A stretch of DNA of 64,000 nt from NCBI GenBank assembly GCA_021234155.1, contig JAJEKV010000025.1, forward strand, positions 2,875,339-2,939,338, in the 5' to 3' direction. Shown in pieces: positions 1 to 11,818 of this stretch. Origin of the DNA: Isoetes taiwanensis (lineage: Eukaryota; Streptophyta; Lycopodiopsida; Isoetales; Isoetaceae). Under the pieces are notes generated by a model. It made no database searches, was not told the DNA's origin, and saw nothing but the letters and a program-made list of their open reading frames with translations. Made by a program: the position numbers and the translations under genes. Within the stretch, counting starts at the first letter, position 1, and each line of letters starts with the position of its first letter.

Positions 1-526
1 TTGCAATGGAAAGTCTAATCCAAAGTATCCCCTATTGTGTAAACAGCAAGAAATATAAAAGGAGCATTGCACATGGAGCCACTGTGCTACGATTTCTACG
101 GCTGATAAGCCTAATTAGGATGCTCTAGAATAGAGGTTTAATTGATATTCCCAAGACCCCAAAGCCTTTGTTGGATTCTGAATGGCTATGGCGGATTTGA
201 GGTATCCCTCGTGCGGATGTGATGCCCTAAAGAATTGGACAGGGTTAGAAATCTGCCAGGCGAGCGAGAGGGGGCGAAGCTGGAAGAGCTCTATTCTACT
301 GGCTAACAGAATCGACTAGAAAATCAAGCACAAAACCACTGGTTCTTTGACTGAACGGAGGTGGGTACTTTGCTGAATCTGGGGGTCCAAAAAGAGAAAA
401 CAAAAACTTAACGCATATGCCTGATTGCGATGCCAGAAAGAGACAATTTCCATTTTCTTTCCCATTTCCGCGATAGCCAGATTCTCTAATTTAAGTTAGA
501 ATAAATAATTTTTTGTTGTTTTGCAG
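1..526. other. No gene recognised; flank of carboxypeptidase-like remnant
   Basis: I find no coding frame or repeat I can name. It lies upstream of the first recognisable carboxypeptidase-like exon and may hold decayed earlier exons or introns. The segment ends in a pyrimidine-rich run and TTGCAG, a good splice acceptor. Confidence 0.4.
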
Positions 527-2235
527 GCCGGCTTGCTTCTTCCTAGCTTATGGTGCTTCTGAAGAAATTGGCCCTTCTCATGGGTTGCTTCTTCCTGGCT
601 TATGGTGCTTCTGAAGAAATTGGCCCTTTTCACATTTATGTTAATGGCACGGGTTTGTACAAAAACCGCTATTCTTGGAACAGAGGTATACCGGATTTGA
701 AGCTTCCTTTCTAAATTTCTGGATCAAATGTTAAAAAAATCCGCATTCGGTCTGGGTGCTTCTTATCTGCATATTGATTCGCAGAATTTCTGCTCCTTGT
801 TTATCTGCGAATTTGCTCTTCCTAGAGTCCTCTGTCGGAGTTGGATTCTCGCTTTTTAACACTTGCTCAGATTACGAAACAATTGATATTACAGGCACTT
901 TTCTGTGAGTATTGTGTTGCTTACTTCCGATTCCATGAATCATGAAAGGGTAAAAACATTGCTTGGAGCAAATTATCAGTAGAGAGCCTAGTTCAATTAC
1001 ATAACACCTACCAAAGAAAGCTAAAGAAGGGTTTCAATAGTTTAGAACGTATTAATAACTATCTTAATATGGTTCGAAACCTTAGACACTAAATAAATAT
1101 ATATATGAGGATACCAAGCCTTGGTATCCCCTTAAAAATCAGTATCAGAAAAAGCGATGGTGGCCAACATACAAACCCGACCGGATGGGTTCAAAGGCTC
1201 TGCTCAGGCAATCAAACTGAAATTCTATCAATGCCAATTTCCAGCACAGAGGATTCGGATTTTTTTTAGAAGCAAGGCCAGTACAGAGCATTTGCCAAAG
1301 GAGGCCAAATCTACAAAGAATCAGTTGGCGAATTGCACAGGACTCAGAATGGCAGGATGGAACCGGATTTTAGACCCAAAGGCAAATTCTCGGCATAAAT
1401 TCAAGCATAGAGCAAATCGGCAGTATGAAACGAATTTTGAAAGCATCATTCAGATCAAGGAGACGTAATTTTGAAAAGATGGATTGAAGACATGCAAAGC
1501 TTGTATTCTATTAAGATCTTAACCAAGGATTACAGTCCAGTCAAAGCCGCACAATCCAGTAATGAGCACACACAGCAAAATCTAGCAAGCACCTGGTTGA
1601 TAAAGCAAGGTCGGCAAATAGCAGGACGGCGTTTCCATGAGACAAGTGTGGATTGTGACAGCTATATGGCCGGATTTAGGGCACTTTCCCATGGGACTAA
1701 AACCCGGAGATTTTCTTGAGGTCAGGCCGAAGGCTCCGATGTTCCCATGAGCGCCTTACTTGCTTGATTCAGGTTTAGGACCTGAGTCGCAAAGTATTCT
1801 CCACACAATTCTGAGCCTCAGGTTTTTGACCTTAGTACGGCTTTTTCAGGTCTGCAAATTCATGGGAAAGCACCCTTAGACAGCAAGGGGCCGGATTTGA
1901 ATAAGCCAATAGTTTACATGGCAGAATAGAGACTGATAATTGGCTCCAAGCAATGTTTTTACCCTTTCATGATTCATGGAATCGGAACTATGCAGCACAA
2001 ATACTCATACCACTAGAATTGATACTTTTATTTTCTGATTATTGTTGTTTTCATGAATTTCGAAGTGGTTTTGGAATTTAAAGCTTCCATTTTTTCAATC
2101 CTGTAGCAGAGGATGCATATTGTTCCTGTTAAAATGGCTGCACTGCGAATTTTATATCCTGGGCGAAAGCTATGCAGGTCAGCAGATGAAATTAGAGATA
2201 TTTTGTCATATCTTATTAAAGATCTACATTCTGAA
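527..2235 (+). pseudogene. Serine carboxypeptidase-like (S10) pseudogene, three exon remnants
   Basis: Three blocks match plant serine carboxypeptidase-like (SCPL) hydrolases, vacuolar or secreted enzymes and acyltransferases. Block 1 (527-685) follows TTGCAG and ends at CAGAG/GTATA. It reads YGASEEIGPF then GTGLYKNRYSWNR, the conserved stretch before the oxyanion region. Its first 55 bp are duplicated in tandem (about 533-590 and 585-645). Block 2 (about 806-905) reads NLLFLESSVGVGFS, the family's LESPAGVGFSY motif. Block 3 (about 2107-2195) reads LLKWLHCEFYILGESYAG and holds the nucleophile signature GESYAG. The blocks are in family order, but the acceptor before block 2 is lost, block 3 needs a frameshift after its first codons, and the rest of the enzyme (later Asp and His) is absent. 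A TIR-bounded insert separates blocks 2 and 3. I am confident of the family and that it is not functional. Confidence 0.8.
906..2007. mobile_element. TIR-bounded (MITE/foldback-like) insert in carboxypeptidase remnant
   Basis: About 80 bp at 906-984 recur as the reverse complement at 1930-2007. The arms share GATTCCATGAATCATGAAAG, GGGTAAAAACATTGCTTGGA and an outer TGAGTATT. The interior (about 950 bp) holds two short open frames that I do not recognise and that look like chance. I could not find a clear target duplication, so the outer ends are uncertain. No transposase is visible, so it would be non-autonomous. The arm contains GGGTAAAA, as do the ends of the 8-kb transposon at 28979-36955, but the rest differs. 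Confidence 0.6.
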
Positions 2236-2411
2236 ATTCAAAATCTTATGCAGGACATTACCTCTCTCAATTGGCAAAGCTCGTCCACGACGGAAATTTG
2301 ATGCAGACAAATCCCTTCATAAATCTTAAAGGATTCATGCTGGCGACCTTTGATTTTTTGAATCAGCTCGTTAATTTTGTTTTGCATCAACTTGATTTGC
2401 CCGTGGAACCT
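2234..2411. repeat. Left half of host repeat interrupted by element B
   Basis: This segment and 28605-28797 together match one uninterrupted stretch at about 62437-62907. Element B therefore inserted here. The last five bases, AACCT at 2407-2411, are the left copy of B's target duplication; the right copy is 28605-28609. Confidence 0.85.
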
Positions 2412-3740
2412 TGTGACATTCCAGGGGAATATACGCCATGAATACATATATTCCTGGACCCGTCACTATACAAGTCTACACATGTAGCCTTGTATACCTT
2501 AGAAGTGGCAAGGGGCACATATCTAAGTTAATTGTCTAACTTAGATAACCTTAGGATAAGGCCCATTTCCACATGGCCTTATCCTATTGGGCAACCGCCA
2601 CACGGCCCATCCTAGTGGTGCCACGTGGCATCCCATGTGGACCCTCACCTATATTGGCTCAACCCTAACCCTAGCCCCCTTTTCCTGACTCTAGCACCTG
2701 AACACTCATCTACGCACTCGAAACCCCGTTTGGAGCATTGTTCGTCGTAGCATAGCCTGGTGCAGCAGCCCCCGAAGTGTGTGCATGATCGTGGAGGGAG
2801 CACGACTTCGACCACGTCAAGGAGCAATGGAGACACCAGGGATAGGAGGAAGTGCGTCTGGAGTAGGTAGGTGGGGTAGAGTTCATAGTGGTTCATCTGG
2901 AAGTTAGTACTCCAGATGGGTCTGTATGTTGTATCTAGAGTAGAGCCATCCCAGAACCTTTGTTGAACATCTTGAACCCTAATCAAGGAACCCTAAATGT
3001 AAGTTAGATATGTATGATTAGGTTAAGATGTTCTTATGATGTTACCATGATATGATGTGATGTGATGATGGTTGATCATGTTGCTCCTCTTGTATTGGGA
3101 AGGGGGGTAGAGACCTAGGGCCATATATAGTATGCTCCTAGTGTAGATCCCTTAGTTCCTATTAGTTGCGGCCTGTGCATAGGAACCCACCGGACTATTG
3201 AGGCTATGATGTTACTCAGCACTACACAACGGGGCTAGAGGCAACAATGGAGGGAGGATCCCCCGCCGAGTGGGGGCTACTGAGGGGGATCCCATAGTGG
3301 GCTAGGCTTATGGTGGGTCACTTCATGTGGGCGAGCATGGGTCCGACACCTCTGGGGGCAATGGTGTCGCCCTGCCTCTCAAGAGTTGCAAGTGTCGGCT
3401 TGGCTCTTGTTTTGGGGGTTCGGTCGGGGTATGATTCGGTGTGTCGCCACGATTCTCTAGCCGAGGAGCCTCTAGACCCCGGGAAGGGGAGATGCAACCC
3501 TTCTGCCTCGGCGGACCGGGGAGATGCAACACGGAGTAGTCCCGATGTGTGATGCCATGGGATTGCGTGATCCAGGAAGGCTAGAGTCATGTCGAGCCTG
3601 ATCTAGCCCATGTCGCAAAGTATGCACGGAGGGGCGGATGGAGTGGTCAACCCTAGCCATTGTCTATAGCCAGCCCCGCCATTGTTATGACTTCGGTGCG
3701 CTTCTATCTTGAGGCCTATCCGGTCGGTCGACCTCCTTAT
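2412..3740 (+). repeat. Element B 5' LTR, first part
   Basis: Begins TGTGACATTCC and matches 27525 onward closely. Its far part is related to the LTR of element A in reverse orientation (the GGGGCGGATGGAGTGG region near 3630), so A and B belong to one family group. It is cut by element A; the A duplication CTTAT occupies 3736-3740. Frames read here are not genes. Confidence 0.9.
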
Positions 3741-5406
3741 TGTGACGCTCCTCGAACATATCGACCCCGATTGTACACATACGGGACTTTCCCCTCCCAT
3801 GGCGACCAACTTCGCCATGAGCGGGAACCCTCCGTCTATTTCGGGCCATCTATAATACGATGCGGGAAGAAGGACACCGGAGGGGTCATTCGCCCACGCC
3901 TTTCATGGGGCTCCTACGTCGCTTGAAGCGTGAATACAAGAGTTAGCATACAAAGATAAATCACATATAAATAACCACCACGAAGGGTGGCATATCCATC
4001 CAAATACCAACGGCAAAGAATATGCATCTAAACCTAAGAAAACACCCCAAACCCCGGGTTCTACCCCGGTTCGGACTCCGTGAGGATAGCCCGGCGGCTC
4101 GGCCTCAAGAGATCGTGACAGATGAGATATAACTTTGGCGTTATCGGCATAGAACATCGGCTAGGGTTGTCCACTCCATCCGCCCCTCCCGTGCACACTT
4201 TGCGGATGGGTGGGTTCACGCTATGGCGTCGCTATAGCCTTCCGGAGACGCAGGGCTCGAGGCATCACCCCTGCCGAGCCTACTCCGGGGTTCATGAAGC
4301 CCCGGTCCCGATGAGGCAGGTCGGGGAAGCGTCCCCTTCGAGAATCACAAGTAGCTCCATGGGCGAAGCTAGAGAATACGTGCGCATCGGCGACCCCCGC
4401 ATCCGTGCCGACTTACTGCGCCCTAAATCTACTCAAAGTGCAAGGTGCCCCATACGGGTCACACCTTCCCACCTGGGGGAGTGTCGGACCCATACCCGCC
4501 CCTACGTGACCGGGCTATCGAGGTCTAGCTCGCTATAGGAGTCCTGGGAGCCTTTTATGTTCGATTGCAAGACCCCACCTCCACTTCACCACTTGTGTTC
4601 CTTGTCCGGTGCTAAGCCCGTACCATAGCATCTATGACCGGTGGGCTCTTGTGCACAAAGGCGCAACTAGTGGGATGCTCAGGGGGTCTATCTAGGAGCA
4701 TACTACAATACATGGCTCGAGAGGTCTCTACCCCGTAACCCCCCATTCCAAAAAAGTAATACCATGCAAAGAACTATCAATCCATCCTTAACAAACATAA
4801 TCAAGATCAGAAATAAGAAGAACTCACCTTTACAATCAAGGGTTAGTCCTATAAGTACAACAATGAGATAATAGAGAAGCAAGCACAACCCGTGCCCAAC
4901 AGGGGCGCTGCCCTAGAATTCACAACTATATTAGCCACCCACCTGAATTCTGGCTGGATCCATTACCAATTGGTGCTTCCATCTCCTAGGTCTTGGTGGT
5001 TCAACTTGATTACTACATGTAAAAGTACTTGGTGCGGTGGCTCGGTAGCGAGGGGTTTGGCGCCAGCTCCTGCTCCTTCTTGGCCGAATTTTGGGGAGTC
5101 AATTAGCAATAGGGATCAGTTGGACACCCAATTTGGAAGTCCCCATGTTGGCCAATCGAATTAGGCCAGGTGGCGCCTTCCCAAAGCATTTATTGGCCTA
5201 ATTATCCCATTTAATATTAATCCCTAGATTATAGGTTATTATCTTTAATGATTAAATTAGCATAGCTAATTTAATCCCTTTTAAGTCAACCCCCTAGGTT
5301 ACAATACCCCATCGTGGCGTACCTTTATCGGGTGACGTGTCAGTATATTTATAGGTGTACCGTATAAGTACGTTACGTATACCGTATAAATGCGTGGAAC
5401 GTCACA
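3741..5406 (-). repeat. Element A 3' LTR
   Basis: TGTGACGCTCC...GAACGTCACA, about 1.67 kb. Matched end to end by 15444-17097. AT-rich segments are identical between the two copies, whereas the GC-rich part shows clusters of small differences. Confidence 0.92.
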
Positions 5407-5419
5407 TTCTCCCCTCCTT
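5407..5419 (-). other. Element A polypurine tract
   Basis: Read on - this is AAGGAGGGGAGAA immediately before the LTR's TGTGACGTTCC. It is the usual plus-strand primer site, and the counterpart of 27512-27524 in element B. Confidence 0.85.
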
Positions 5420-6064
5420 AAAAATAATGCTGTCCTCAGCATTGAGGTTAATTAATCAGAGACAGTTACTTAAACAAAAACTGAATTAGGAAGAATATAC
5501 TTAAGAAAGGAAGATAACTTATTATTTCAAACAGTAATACATTGAAGTTGAAAATAACAAAGTGTGAGCACCAAGGTGCGTTTTACAAACGTATCATCAG
5601 AAGAAGTTCAAGGACCGAAGTCCGATTTTTTTCTTAAAGCATCATAGAGGACGAAAATAAGACATGTAAAGCAAGCGAATCCGAAAAGTTGGGTCATCAG
5701 CAACCCTCTATACATGGGCAGGTCGCGAACTGCTCACTGGCCTGCACATGTCAACATATAAATATATATCAATAATATAATTGGATTGTGGTTGAAGGGT
5801 CCACCCCCTATAAGAAAATAAAAGAAAACTTATCTACAAGGAGCCTAGCATGCCTATAGTTCGCAGTTCATTGTGGCGTAAGGACTGGTCAGGTTCCTAT
5901 TATCGCCAAGATGAACGCGGCTATGAACTACATGGTTTACAAGCGGCTCGCGGTCATGTCCACATTGACAGTACACCACGTCCTAAGGAACACGAAGGTG
6001 ATCCCATCATCGGTAACCGTTGTTAACTACGATGCATCTACCCCTCTGCTGGTTCTCGGCGAAT
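5420..6064. other. Element A 3' non-coding region
   Basis: Lies between the chromodomain and the purine tract. On - it contains the GCTGAGGACAGCATTATTTT stretch, similar to the TGCTGAGGACAACATTGTCC stretch just before element B's purine tract. No gene seen. Confidence 0.6.
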
Positions 6065-7569
6065 CTAGTCTTCAAGCTTACCGCCGGGAGCGGGGTTGAT
6101 AGCATCGTTGATGGTGCGGCCTTGAGATTCGCGCATGAAATCCGGATAATGCTTCTCAAGATCTGTTTGCATCACCCACGTGGCATCCTCCACTGGCAAG
6201 TGTTTCCACTTGACCAAGTATTGTAGCATTTGAGTCCTCCCCGTCCGTTTTATAAGCTCGATCAAGAAGAGTTTCAGGTACTATCTCTAGCTGCTCCTCT
6301 GTCATTTCCAGGAGAGTTGGGGTTTCCAAAACCTCCTCTGGATCAGGGATATGCTGCTTAAGAAGACTCACATGAAAAACCTTGTGGATCTTTAAGCGGG
6401 GTGGCAAGTCCAGGCGATATGCTTGCTCCCCAATGCGTTCAGTGATTTTGAACGGTCCAGCCCATCTGGGTGCCAACTTCTTGCAATTACCAATCTTAAG
6501 CTTGGCTTGTTTTACCTTAATCTTAAGCCAAACCGATTCACCCCACGGAAGACTTCGTGGGGTCACGTGCTTATCCGCTACACTCTTTTGACGCGGCTGG
6601 CAGCTAGCAAGTAAGCACGCGTACCCTCGTCGACCAAAACTTGCATCTCGGGGAGGAGTTGTTGAGAAATCTCCACTTTCGACACGGGGTTGTGCCATGT
6701 GTCAGGAGTAAGGCATTGATAACCATAATTTATCATGAAAGGAGACATTCTAGAAGACTCTGTTTCATCTTTGTTATAGGCAAATTCTACTAGATAAATA
6801 TAGTCACCCATTGGGAGTTGCTTACTCCACACATAACCCGCAAACATATCCTCTATGATACGATTGGTGTGCGCTCTGTCGACCATCCATGCGAGAGGAT
6901 GATATGCGGTACTCATAGCAAGCTTGGTGCGTATGGTGGTGAAGAAATCCTTCCAAAATGCACTTACAAATTTGGGATCCCCTCATCGGATACAATACCC
7001 CGTGGCATTCCGTGCAATCACGAAGATCTCCTTTGCAAAAAGCGAAGCAAATATCAAAGGCGGTGTCCGTGGTGGTGCGACATGGCAAGAAATGAGCCAT
7101 TTTTCGACAATTTGTCGACCACTACCATTAGCGCATCATACCCACGAAGAGTGCGTGGAAGGCCCACAATGAAATCCATGGTTATCACTTCCCACTTAGC
7201 GTTGGGGACATCCAAAGGTTGCAATTCTCCGGAGTCCTTAATTGTTACGCCTTGGTGCGCTAACATACGACCTTTCGCTTGATGTACCTAGCAATGTCCT
7301 TCTTCATCGAAGGCCAAAAGTAGTAGCTAGAACGGATTTTAAAATAGGTCTTCATAAATCCTCGCATGTCCAGCTATAGGGGTGTTATGTGTGTCATGGA
7401 GGATTAACTTACGCTTGATCCAGGAAGTCCGAGGTACACATAACTTATCCTTGTAATATAGCAAGTGGCCTTCTTTCTTATATGAAGCGAAAAGTTTCCG
7501 CTCTTTATTCATGCGGGCTTCCTTACTCAAGCTCCCCAAACATCCACGTACTTCGGGATCCGTGGCCAA
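6065..7569 (-). pseudogene. Element A integrase and C-terminal chromodomain (broken)
   Basis: Reading on -, 7569-7339 holds the zinc-binding N-terminal integrase region (HDTHNTPIAGHA). Then comes the catalytic core beginning near 7200 (VITMDFIVGLPRTL, MVVVDKLSK) and continuing to about 6580. The SH3-like C-terminal part (KLAPRWAGPFKITERIGEQA) and HKVFHVSLLKQH follow to about 6330. A chromodomain ends the protein at 6265-6065 (LQYLVKWKHLPVEDATWV). Integrase inserts the cDNA, and chromovirus chromodomains can steer insertion to methylated histone marks. Identity with element B is high throughout. Broken in several places. Confidence 0.9.
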
Positions 7570-8045
7570 GGTGCGCTCTATTTGTTTCCCAAACTCACTA
7601 GTGAGTGTGGAAATTGCATTACAATGGGTCCAGGGTTACTAAAGGATGGCGTGACAACGCATCCATAGAAACGACATTGTGCTTCGGGCTTGTAGATAAT
7701 CTCAAAATCATATTCTTCCAAAAATTCCATCCATCTCCTCGGCGGAGGTTGAGATTCTTTTGGGTGGTTAAATAACTTGGAGACTCGATGATCCGTATCT
7801 AAGCGAAATCTTCTACCAAGAAGGTAGTGTCTCAAATACGCTAGAGAGCGCGGACAAGCGCCAACAATTCACGGTCATGGGTAGGGTATCGTTGTTCGTG
7901 TCGTTCATCTTCTTTGAATCATATGCAATAACTCTCCTTTCTGCATTAGGACTCGCCGGTAGCAATCTTACTAGCATCGGTTGCCACTAGCTTATCCTTT
8001 TCAGGATCAGGCAATGTGAGGACTGGTGTAGACGTTAAAGCATCC
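7570..8045 (-). pseudogene. Element A RNase H region (broken)
   Basis: The frame at 7835-7578 ([32 protein letters not shown]) aligns with the RNase H end of element B's polyprotein (about 24740-24930). RNase H removes the RNA template during reverse transcription. It is the weakest part of the element's pol and is broken. Confidence 0.85.
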
Positions 8046-10760
8046 TTAAGCTTCTGAAACCCGACCTGGACTTTTGCTTTCCAATGTTCCATCCAATCCT
8101 TCACCTTCACGTGTTTTGTGAGATCGTAAGAGGTGCGGCAATCGTTGCAAAATCCTTACGAATTTCGATAATATCCCCGCTAGTCCCAAGAAACTTGGGA
8201 CCCAGGAGACATTACAGGAATAGGCCAATCTCTTATCGCTTCTATCTTTTGCGGGATCCGTAGCAATTCCCTCTGCTGAAATAATATGTCCAGGTAATCC
8301 ACCTTGGGAGTGGCAAACTTGCACTTGGAGAACTTGGCAAAAAGCGATGACGCCCTCGAGCTTTTGTAGGGCCAACCTAAGATGTTGTTCATGCTCCTTC
8401 AAAGTTTTACTATAGATGAGGATGTCGTCAAAGAAAATAACAACAAAGTCATCTAAGTATTGGCGGAAGATATCATTCATCAAGCGCATGAAAGTTGCAG
8501 GAGCATTAGTTAACCCAAAAGGCATAACGGTAAACTCATAATGCCCATATCTCGTGCGAAAAGCAGATTTATGGATGTCCTCCTCCTTTATTCTTATCTG
8601 ATGGTAGCCAGAGCGTAAATCAATCTTTGAGAAATATTTGGCCCCTTGCAACTGGTCCATTAGATCATCTGCCCTAGGCAAAGCGTATCGATTCTTGATG
8701 GTATGCTTATTGAGCTGCCTATAATCAATACACATCCTTAAGGAGCCATCCTTTTTCTTAACAAAAAGGATAGGGGCACCAAAAGGCGAAACACTAGGCC
8801 GAATGAAACCTAGGTTTAGGAGCTCCTGAAGTTGCTTCTTAAGCTCTGCCAGCTCTGGGGGACTCATACGGTACGGGGCCTTACTAGTAGGCTTAGTACC
8901 TGGTTCTAGAGCGATCTCACATTCGACCCCTCTGAAAGGAGGAAGCTTCTGAATCTCATCTGGAAAAAGATCACTATATTCTCGGAGAAGGTTAGCAATC
9001 CCTTCCGGCAAGGTGTCAATTATCTGCTTCTGCTTAACATCCGACTCAATAGAGGCAAGTCTAATGATGCAAAGGAGCTTATCCTTGCGTATAGCTTTAT
9101 CTAACTGCTTGAGGGACATAGACTGGATAATAGGGTTGAATGGTTCACCTTTTATAGTTACGCGAGCTCCGTTAGCGGCGTTGAAGGTAACCTCCCGTTT
9201 CTCGCAGTCTATATTGGCCTTTGCAGCTGCCAAAAACTCCATCCCGACAATGAGATCATATTTGCCAATGTCCATTAGCTCGGCACCCAATGCAACTGGT
9301 GCACCTGGCAACTGCATTTTAAAGTTAATGCGGCGGCCATGTGTGTGCCTGACCTTGCCACTGGCTAGCGTAACTGGCTTTGGTCGGGACCTCAACGTTT
9401 CAAGCTGCAATACCTGGGCCATTCTAGGAGAAGCAAAATTATGTGTACTACCCGTATCCATCAAAATTATGAAAGGCTTACTGCCTACTTGGCCTATGGT
9501 AGAAATAACAGAAGGCTGGTTTTCAGCATTGCCAGTTTCAATGGCTGCAAGAATATGAGACGCACCGTGAATGTACTCGGGAGCTTCGTCCTCGACAGGT
9601 GGTGTGGACTCAAGGTCATCCCAATCAAGGTCGGCCATGGCCAGTTGGGCAGTCTGCGTGACATAAGGACAGTTCTGCATAAAGTGGCCGGGTCGCATAC
9701 ATCTGTAGCATGCCTTATCTCGGCGGAGCTGTTCTCGAGCCTCTTTAGGAATAGACTGTAAAAGGTTCCGAACTTCCTTGCCGACATTATTCTGCTTATC
9801 AGGCGTGCTGAAGGTGACTCTCTTTTCGTGGCGGCCCTGAGTGTTTTGTTGAGAGGGTCCCGGACTGGGTGAACGGCCCTTGTAAGGGGTATACGGGCGC
9901 GGCTGGGAGTACGATGCCGGACGTTGGTACTGGCTTCGCGGTGTATCCTCTTCAAGGCTCAATGCCTTAGCCTCAGCCTCCGCAACTGACTTGGGGTCTA
10001 TGGCCTTAACCATTCGTTTAATGGAGGGGGCCAACCCTTCAATGTAGCCCTCCACTGCCCTCTTCTCATTCATACCCGGTACATATAACCTCAGGCGCAT
10101 GAACTCATCAGTGTAGGCTTGTACTGACATTCCCTTCTGCTCTAGCCTATAGAAGGTCTGGATCTGTTGGCATTTGTGCGCACGAGGCACATAATGCGAC
10201 TTAAAGGCTTTGGCAAACTTTCTGAAGTTGCATCTGCTCCTATCCAAATGCTTGGCTCTAGCATAGCCCTTCCACCAAATACGGGCAGCTCCTGTAAGGT
10301 TTGTGGTGGCAACTTTTCCTGTATCCTTTTCGGTCATCCCATAGGATTTTCCAAATTCCTTCATCTCGTCGAGCCAGGACTCTGCATTCAGCCCCCCTCT
10401 AGATTTCCCATCAAATTGGGCCAATTTCCTATTCTTCGGATCTTTGGTTATGGTCGTATCCATTTGTCTTCGGTACTCCTTGTCTCGGCGATGTGCACGG
10501 TCATCGGATGACATAGGCGACTCGAGGACTCGAAGTTGGTGGCTGAGATGATGTGCACTTGTCCCTAGAGGAAGCACGATGGCGTTTGGAGCGGTGGCGG
10601 CCGATGCTGAGTGCGGGGCTGGATTCAGTCGAAGAGGCTTTCTTTGTGGTGGTGGGCTTGGCGGTGACGGAGGTAACCCCGGTCCATCCTCGTGAACATG
10701 TTGCGGTGGGTTGGTGTTCAGCACATAAGTTTGCAACTCAACTAGTTGCCTTTTCATCGG
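8046..10760 (-). CDS. Element A Gag-protease-RT open frame
   Basis: A long open frame of more than 900 codons. Gag's core reads AESWLDEMKEFGKSYGM then RIWWKGYA. A CCHC zinc knuckle, CYRCMRPGHFMQNC, lies at about 9669-9710. The aspartic protease motif ILMDTGSTHNF is near 9458, and the RT active site VVIFFDDILIYS near 8435. Gag packages RNA, protease cuts the polyprotein, RT copies the RNA. The frame also reads upstream to 10883 without an ATG, so its true start (an internal ATG near 10757, or a splice) is unsettled. Gag and protease are not separated by a stop, so one fused polyprotein is likely. The C-terminal end of RT becomes unclear, and the element as a whole is broken. Confidence 0.92.
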   Translation of the reverse strand, partial: PMKRQLVELQTYVLNTNPPQHVHEDGPGLPPSPPSPPPQRKPLRLNPAPHSASAATAPNAIVLPLGTSAHHLSHQLRVLESPMSSDDRAHRRDKEYRRQMDTTITKDPKNRKLAQFDGKSRGGLNAESWLDEMKEFGKSYGMTEKDTGKVATTNLTGAARIWWKGYARAKHLDRSRCNFRKFAKAFKSHYVPRAHKCQQIQTFYRLEQKGMSVQAYTDEFMRLRLYVPGMNEKRAVEGYIEGLAPSIKRMVKAIDPKSVAEAEAKALSLEEDTPRSQYQRPASYSQPRPYTPYKGRSPSPGPSQQNTQGRHEKRVTFSTPDKQNNVGKEVRNLLQSIPKEAREQLRRDKACYRCMRPGHFMQNCPYVTQTAQLAMADLDWDDLESTPPVEDEAPEYIHGASHILAAIETGNAENQPSVISTIGQVGSKPFIILMDTGSTHNFASPRMAQVLQLETLRSRPKPVTLASGKVRHTHGRRINFKMQLPGAPVALGAELMDIGKYDLIVGMEFLAAAKANIDCEKREVTFNAANGARVTIKGEPFNPIIQSMSLKQLDKAIRKDKLLCIIRLASIESDVKQKQIIDTLPEGIANLLREYSDLFPDEIQKLPPFRGVECEIALEPGTKPTSKAPYRMSPPELAELKKQLQELLNLGFIRPSVSPFGAPILFVKKKDGSLRMCIDYRQLNKHTIKNRYALPRADDLMDQLQGAKYFSKIDLRSGYHQIRIKEEDIHKSAFRTRYGHYEFTVMPFGLTNAPATFMRLMNDIFRQYLDDFVVIFFDDILIYSKTLKEHEQHLRLALQKLEGVIAFCQVLQVQVCHSQGGLPGHIISAEGIATDPAKDRSDKRLAYSCNVSWVPSFLGLAGILSKFVRILQRLPHLLRSHKTREGEGLDGTLESKSPGRVSEA

Positions 10761-11114
10761 CGAGGAGTTCACGCTTTCCGGGGAGTTAACCGGGGCGGCA
10801 TTGGGGTAATCGCCGCGGCGGCGTTGCGTGCACCGTCTATATTGAGCATAACAAGATATAAGCAGAGTTACATCAGGTCTCACAAGAAGAGCACAACATC
10901 AAGTCCCACAACAAGATCATTTGTGTAGTATCGAAAAAACAAGAGAAAAGCTTTCGATTAAAAGTCCAAACACTGTTACAGTAGACAAAAGTTCACTCTG
11001 AAAGTAGTTATCACTCAAAATTTATATAGTACACACGTAGATTTTTTTAATACATGGTTTACTTCTCGAGCCACACTGAAACATTAGCAACACGAAAACT
11101 AAGGAGGTCCCGGA
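10761..11114. other. Element A spacer upstream of gag
   Basis: No gene seen. On -, a CTCAATATAG stretch near 10840 could be a splice acceptor ahead of Gag. Element B has CTTGCAG (about 21681-21687) at the matching place. Confidence 0.35.
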
Positions 11115-11528
11115 CTAGGGGTTCGCGAAAGGGTACATAATAGAATAGCGAACACTTTCACGTACAGCTCTAATGAGCTTGTAACGTGCCCAGGCTTGGA
11201 CGATCACAGGCTGATAATCCCATGTGGGGCTGATAATGAGAAGGTTAAAAAGCCTCCTCAATGCATAGAATATCTGCCATAAGTGGTCGTTGGAATCCTC
11301 GAAAGCTTCGTGCCTGGACATACTCCAATAGTCCCATGTGCGGCGAAGGGTCTGTTTTAGGTCGTCGAAGGCACGTTCTCGGAGGATATTAACTACCTCC
11401 ATACCCTTGTCAGGATCATAAGGCTCTTGCGGCTCCTCGGGTTCATCCACCTCATCGACACCCTCTCGTTCCGGGTATTCTCCATATCTCTGGCCATAAT
11501 CTTGTTCAGGAGGCCCCTGGTCGTCCAT
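11115..11528 (-). CDS. Element A small acidic/helical ORF, unknown
   Basis: A 137-codon frame starting at an ATG. Residues 1-45 are acidic and proline-rich (PEEPQEPYDPDK). Residues 46-137 are probably helical, with tryptophan and arginine (TLRRTWDYWSMSRHEAF, VQAWARYKLIRAVRESV). I do not recognise it. I saw no counterpart in element B between its conserved unknown gene and gag, so it may be specific to A or be the C-terminal exon of the gene at 11819-13190. No function is proposed. Confidence 0.5.
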   Translation of the reverse strand: MDDQGPPEQDYGQRYGEYPEREGVDEVDEPEEPQEPYDPDKGMEVVNILRERAFDDLKQTLRRTWDYWSMSRHEAFEDSNDHLWQIFYALRRLFNLLIISPTWDYQPVIVQAWARYKLIRAVRESVRYSIMYPFANP

Positions 11529-11818
11529 TCTTATCAGGTCGGTGATCCTGTCCTCGTACTCCTCAAGTGTTTCTTCTGCAAGATGACAGGAATAAATATG
11601 TATACATTGAACAATTTCCTTCTACTCCAACTTTAAGGAAGAGAATTAATCATGAAAGAGCGAAGACAATTCAATGGTTTTCAAAGGCAAGAAATATAAG
11701 GAGATATCCCGAATATATATAAAAGAAGCGAAGACATAGATTTTGGTGTTGGCCCACTAGAGGTAATGCCAATCAAAATTTAACAAAATTTCATACGATG
11801 ATCCCATGAAACCTAGAA
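11529..11818. other. Element A spacer
   Basis: AT-rich spacer between two extra frames of element A; nothing recognised. Confidence 0.4.

Noticed and set aside
1157-1719. Two open frames inside the TIR insert
   Set aside because: No motif, no splice context and no counterpart elsewhere in the window; probably chance.
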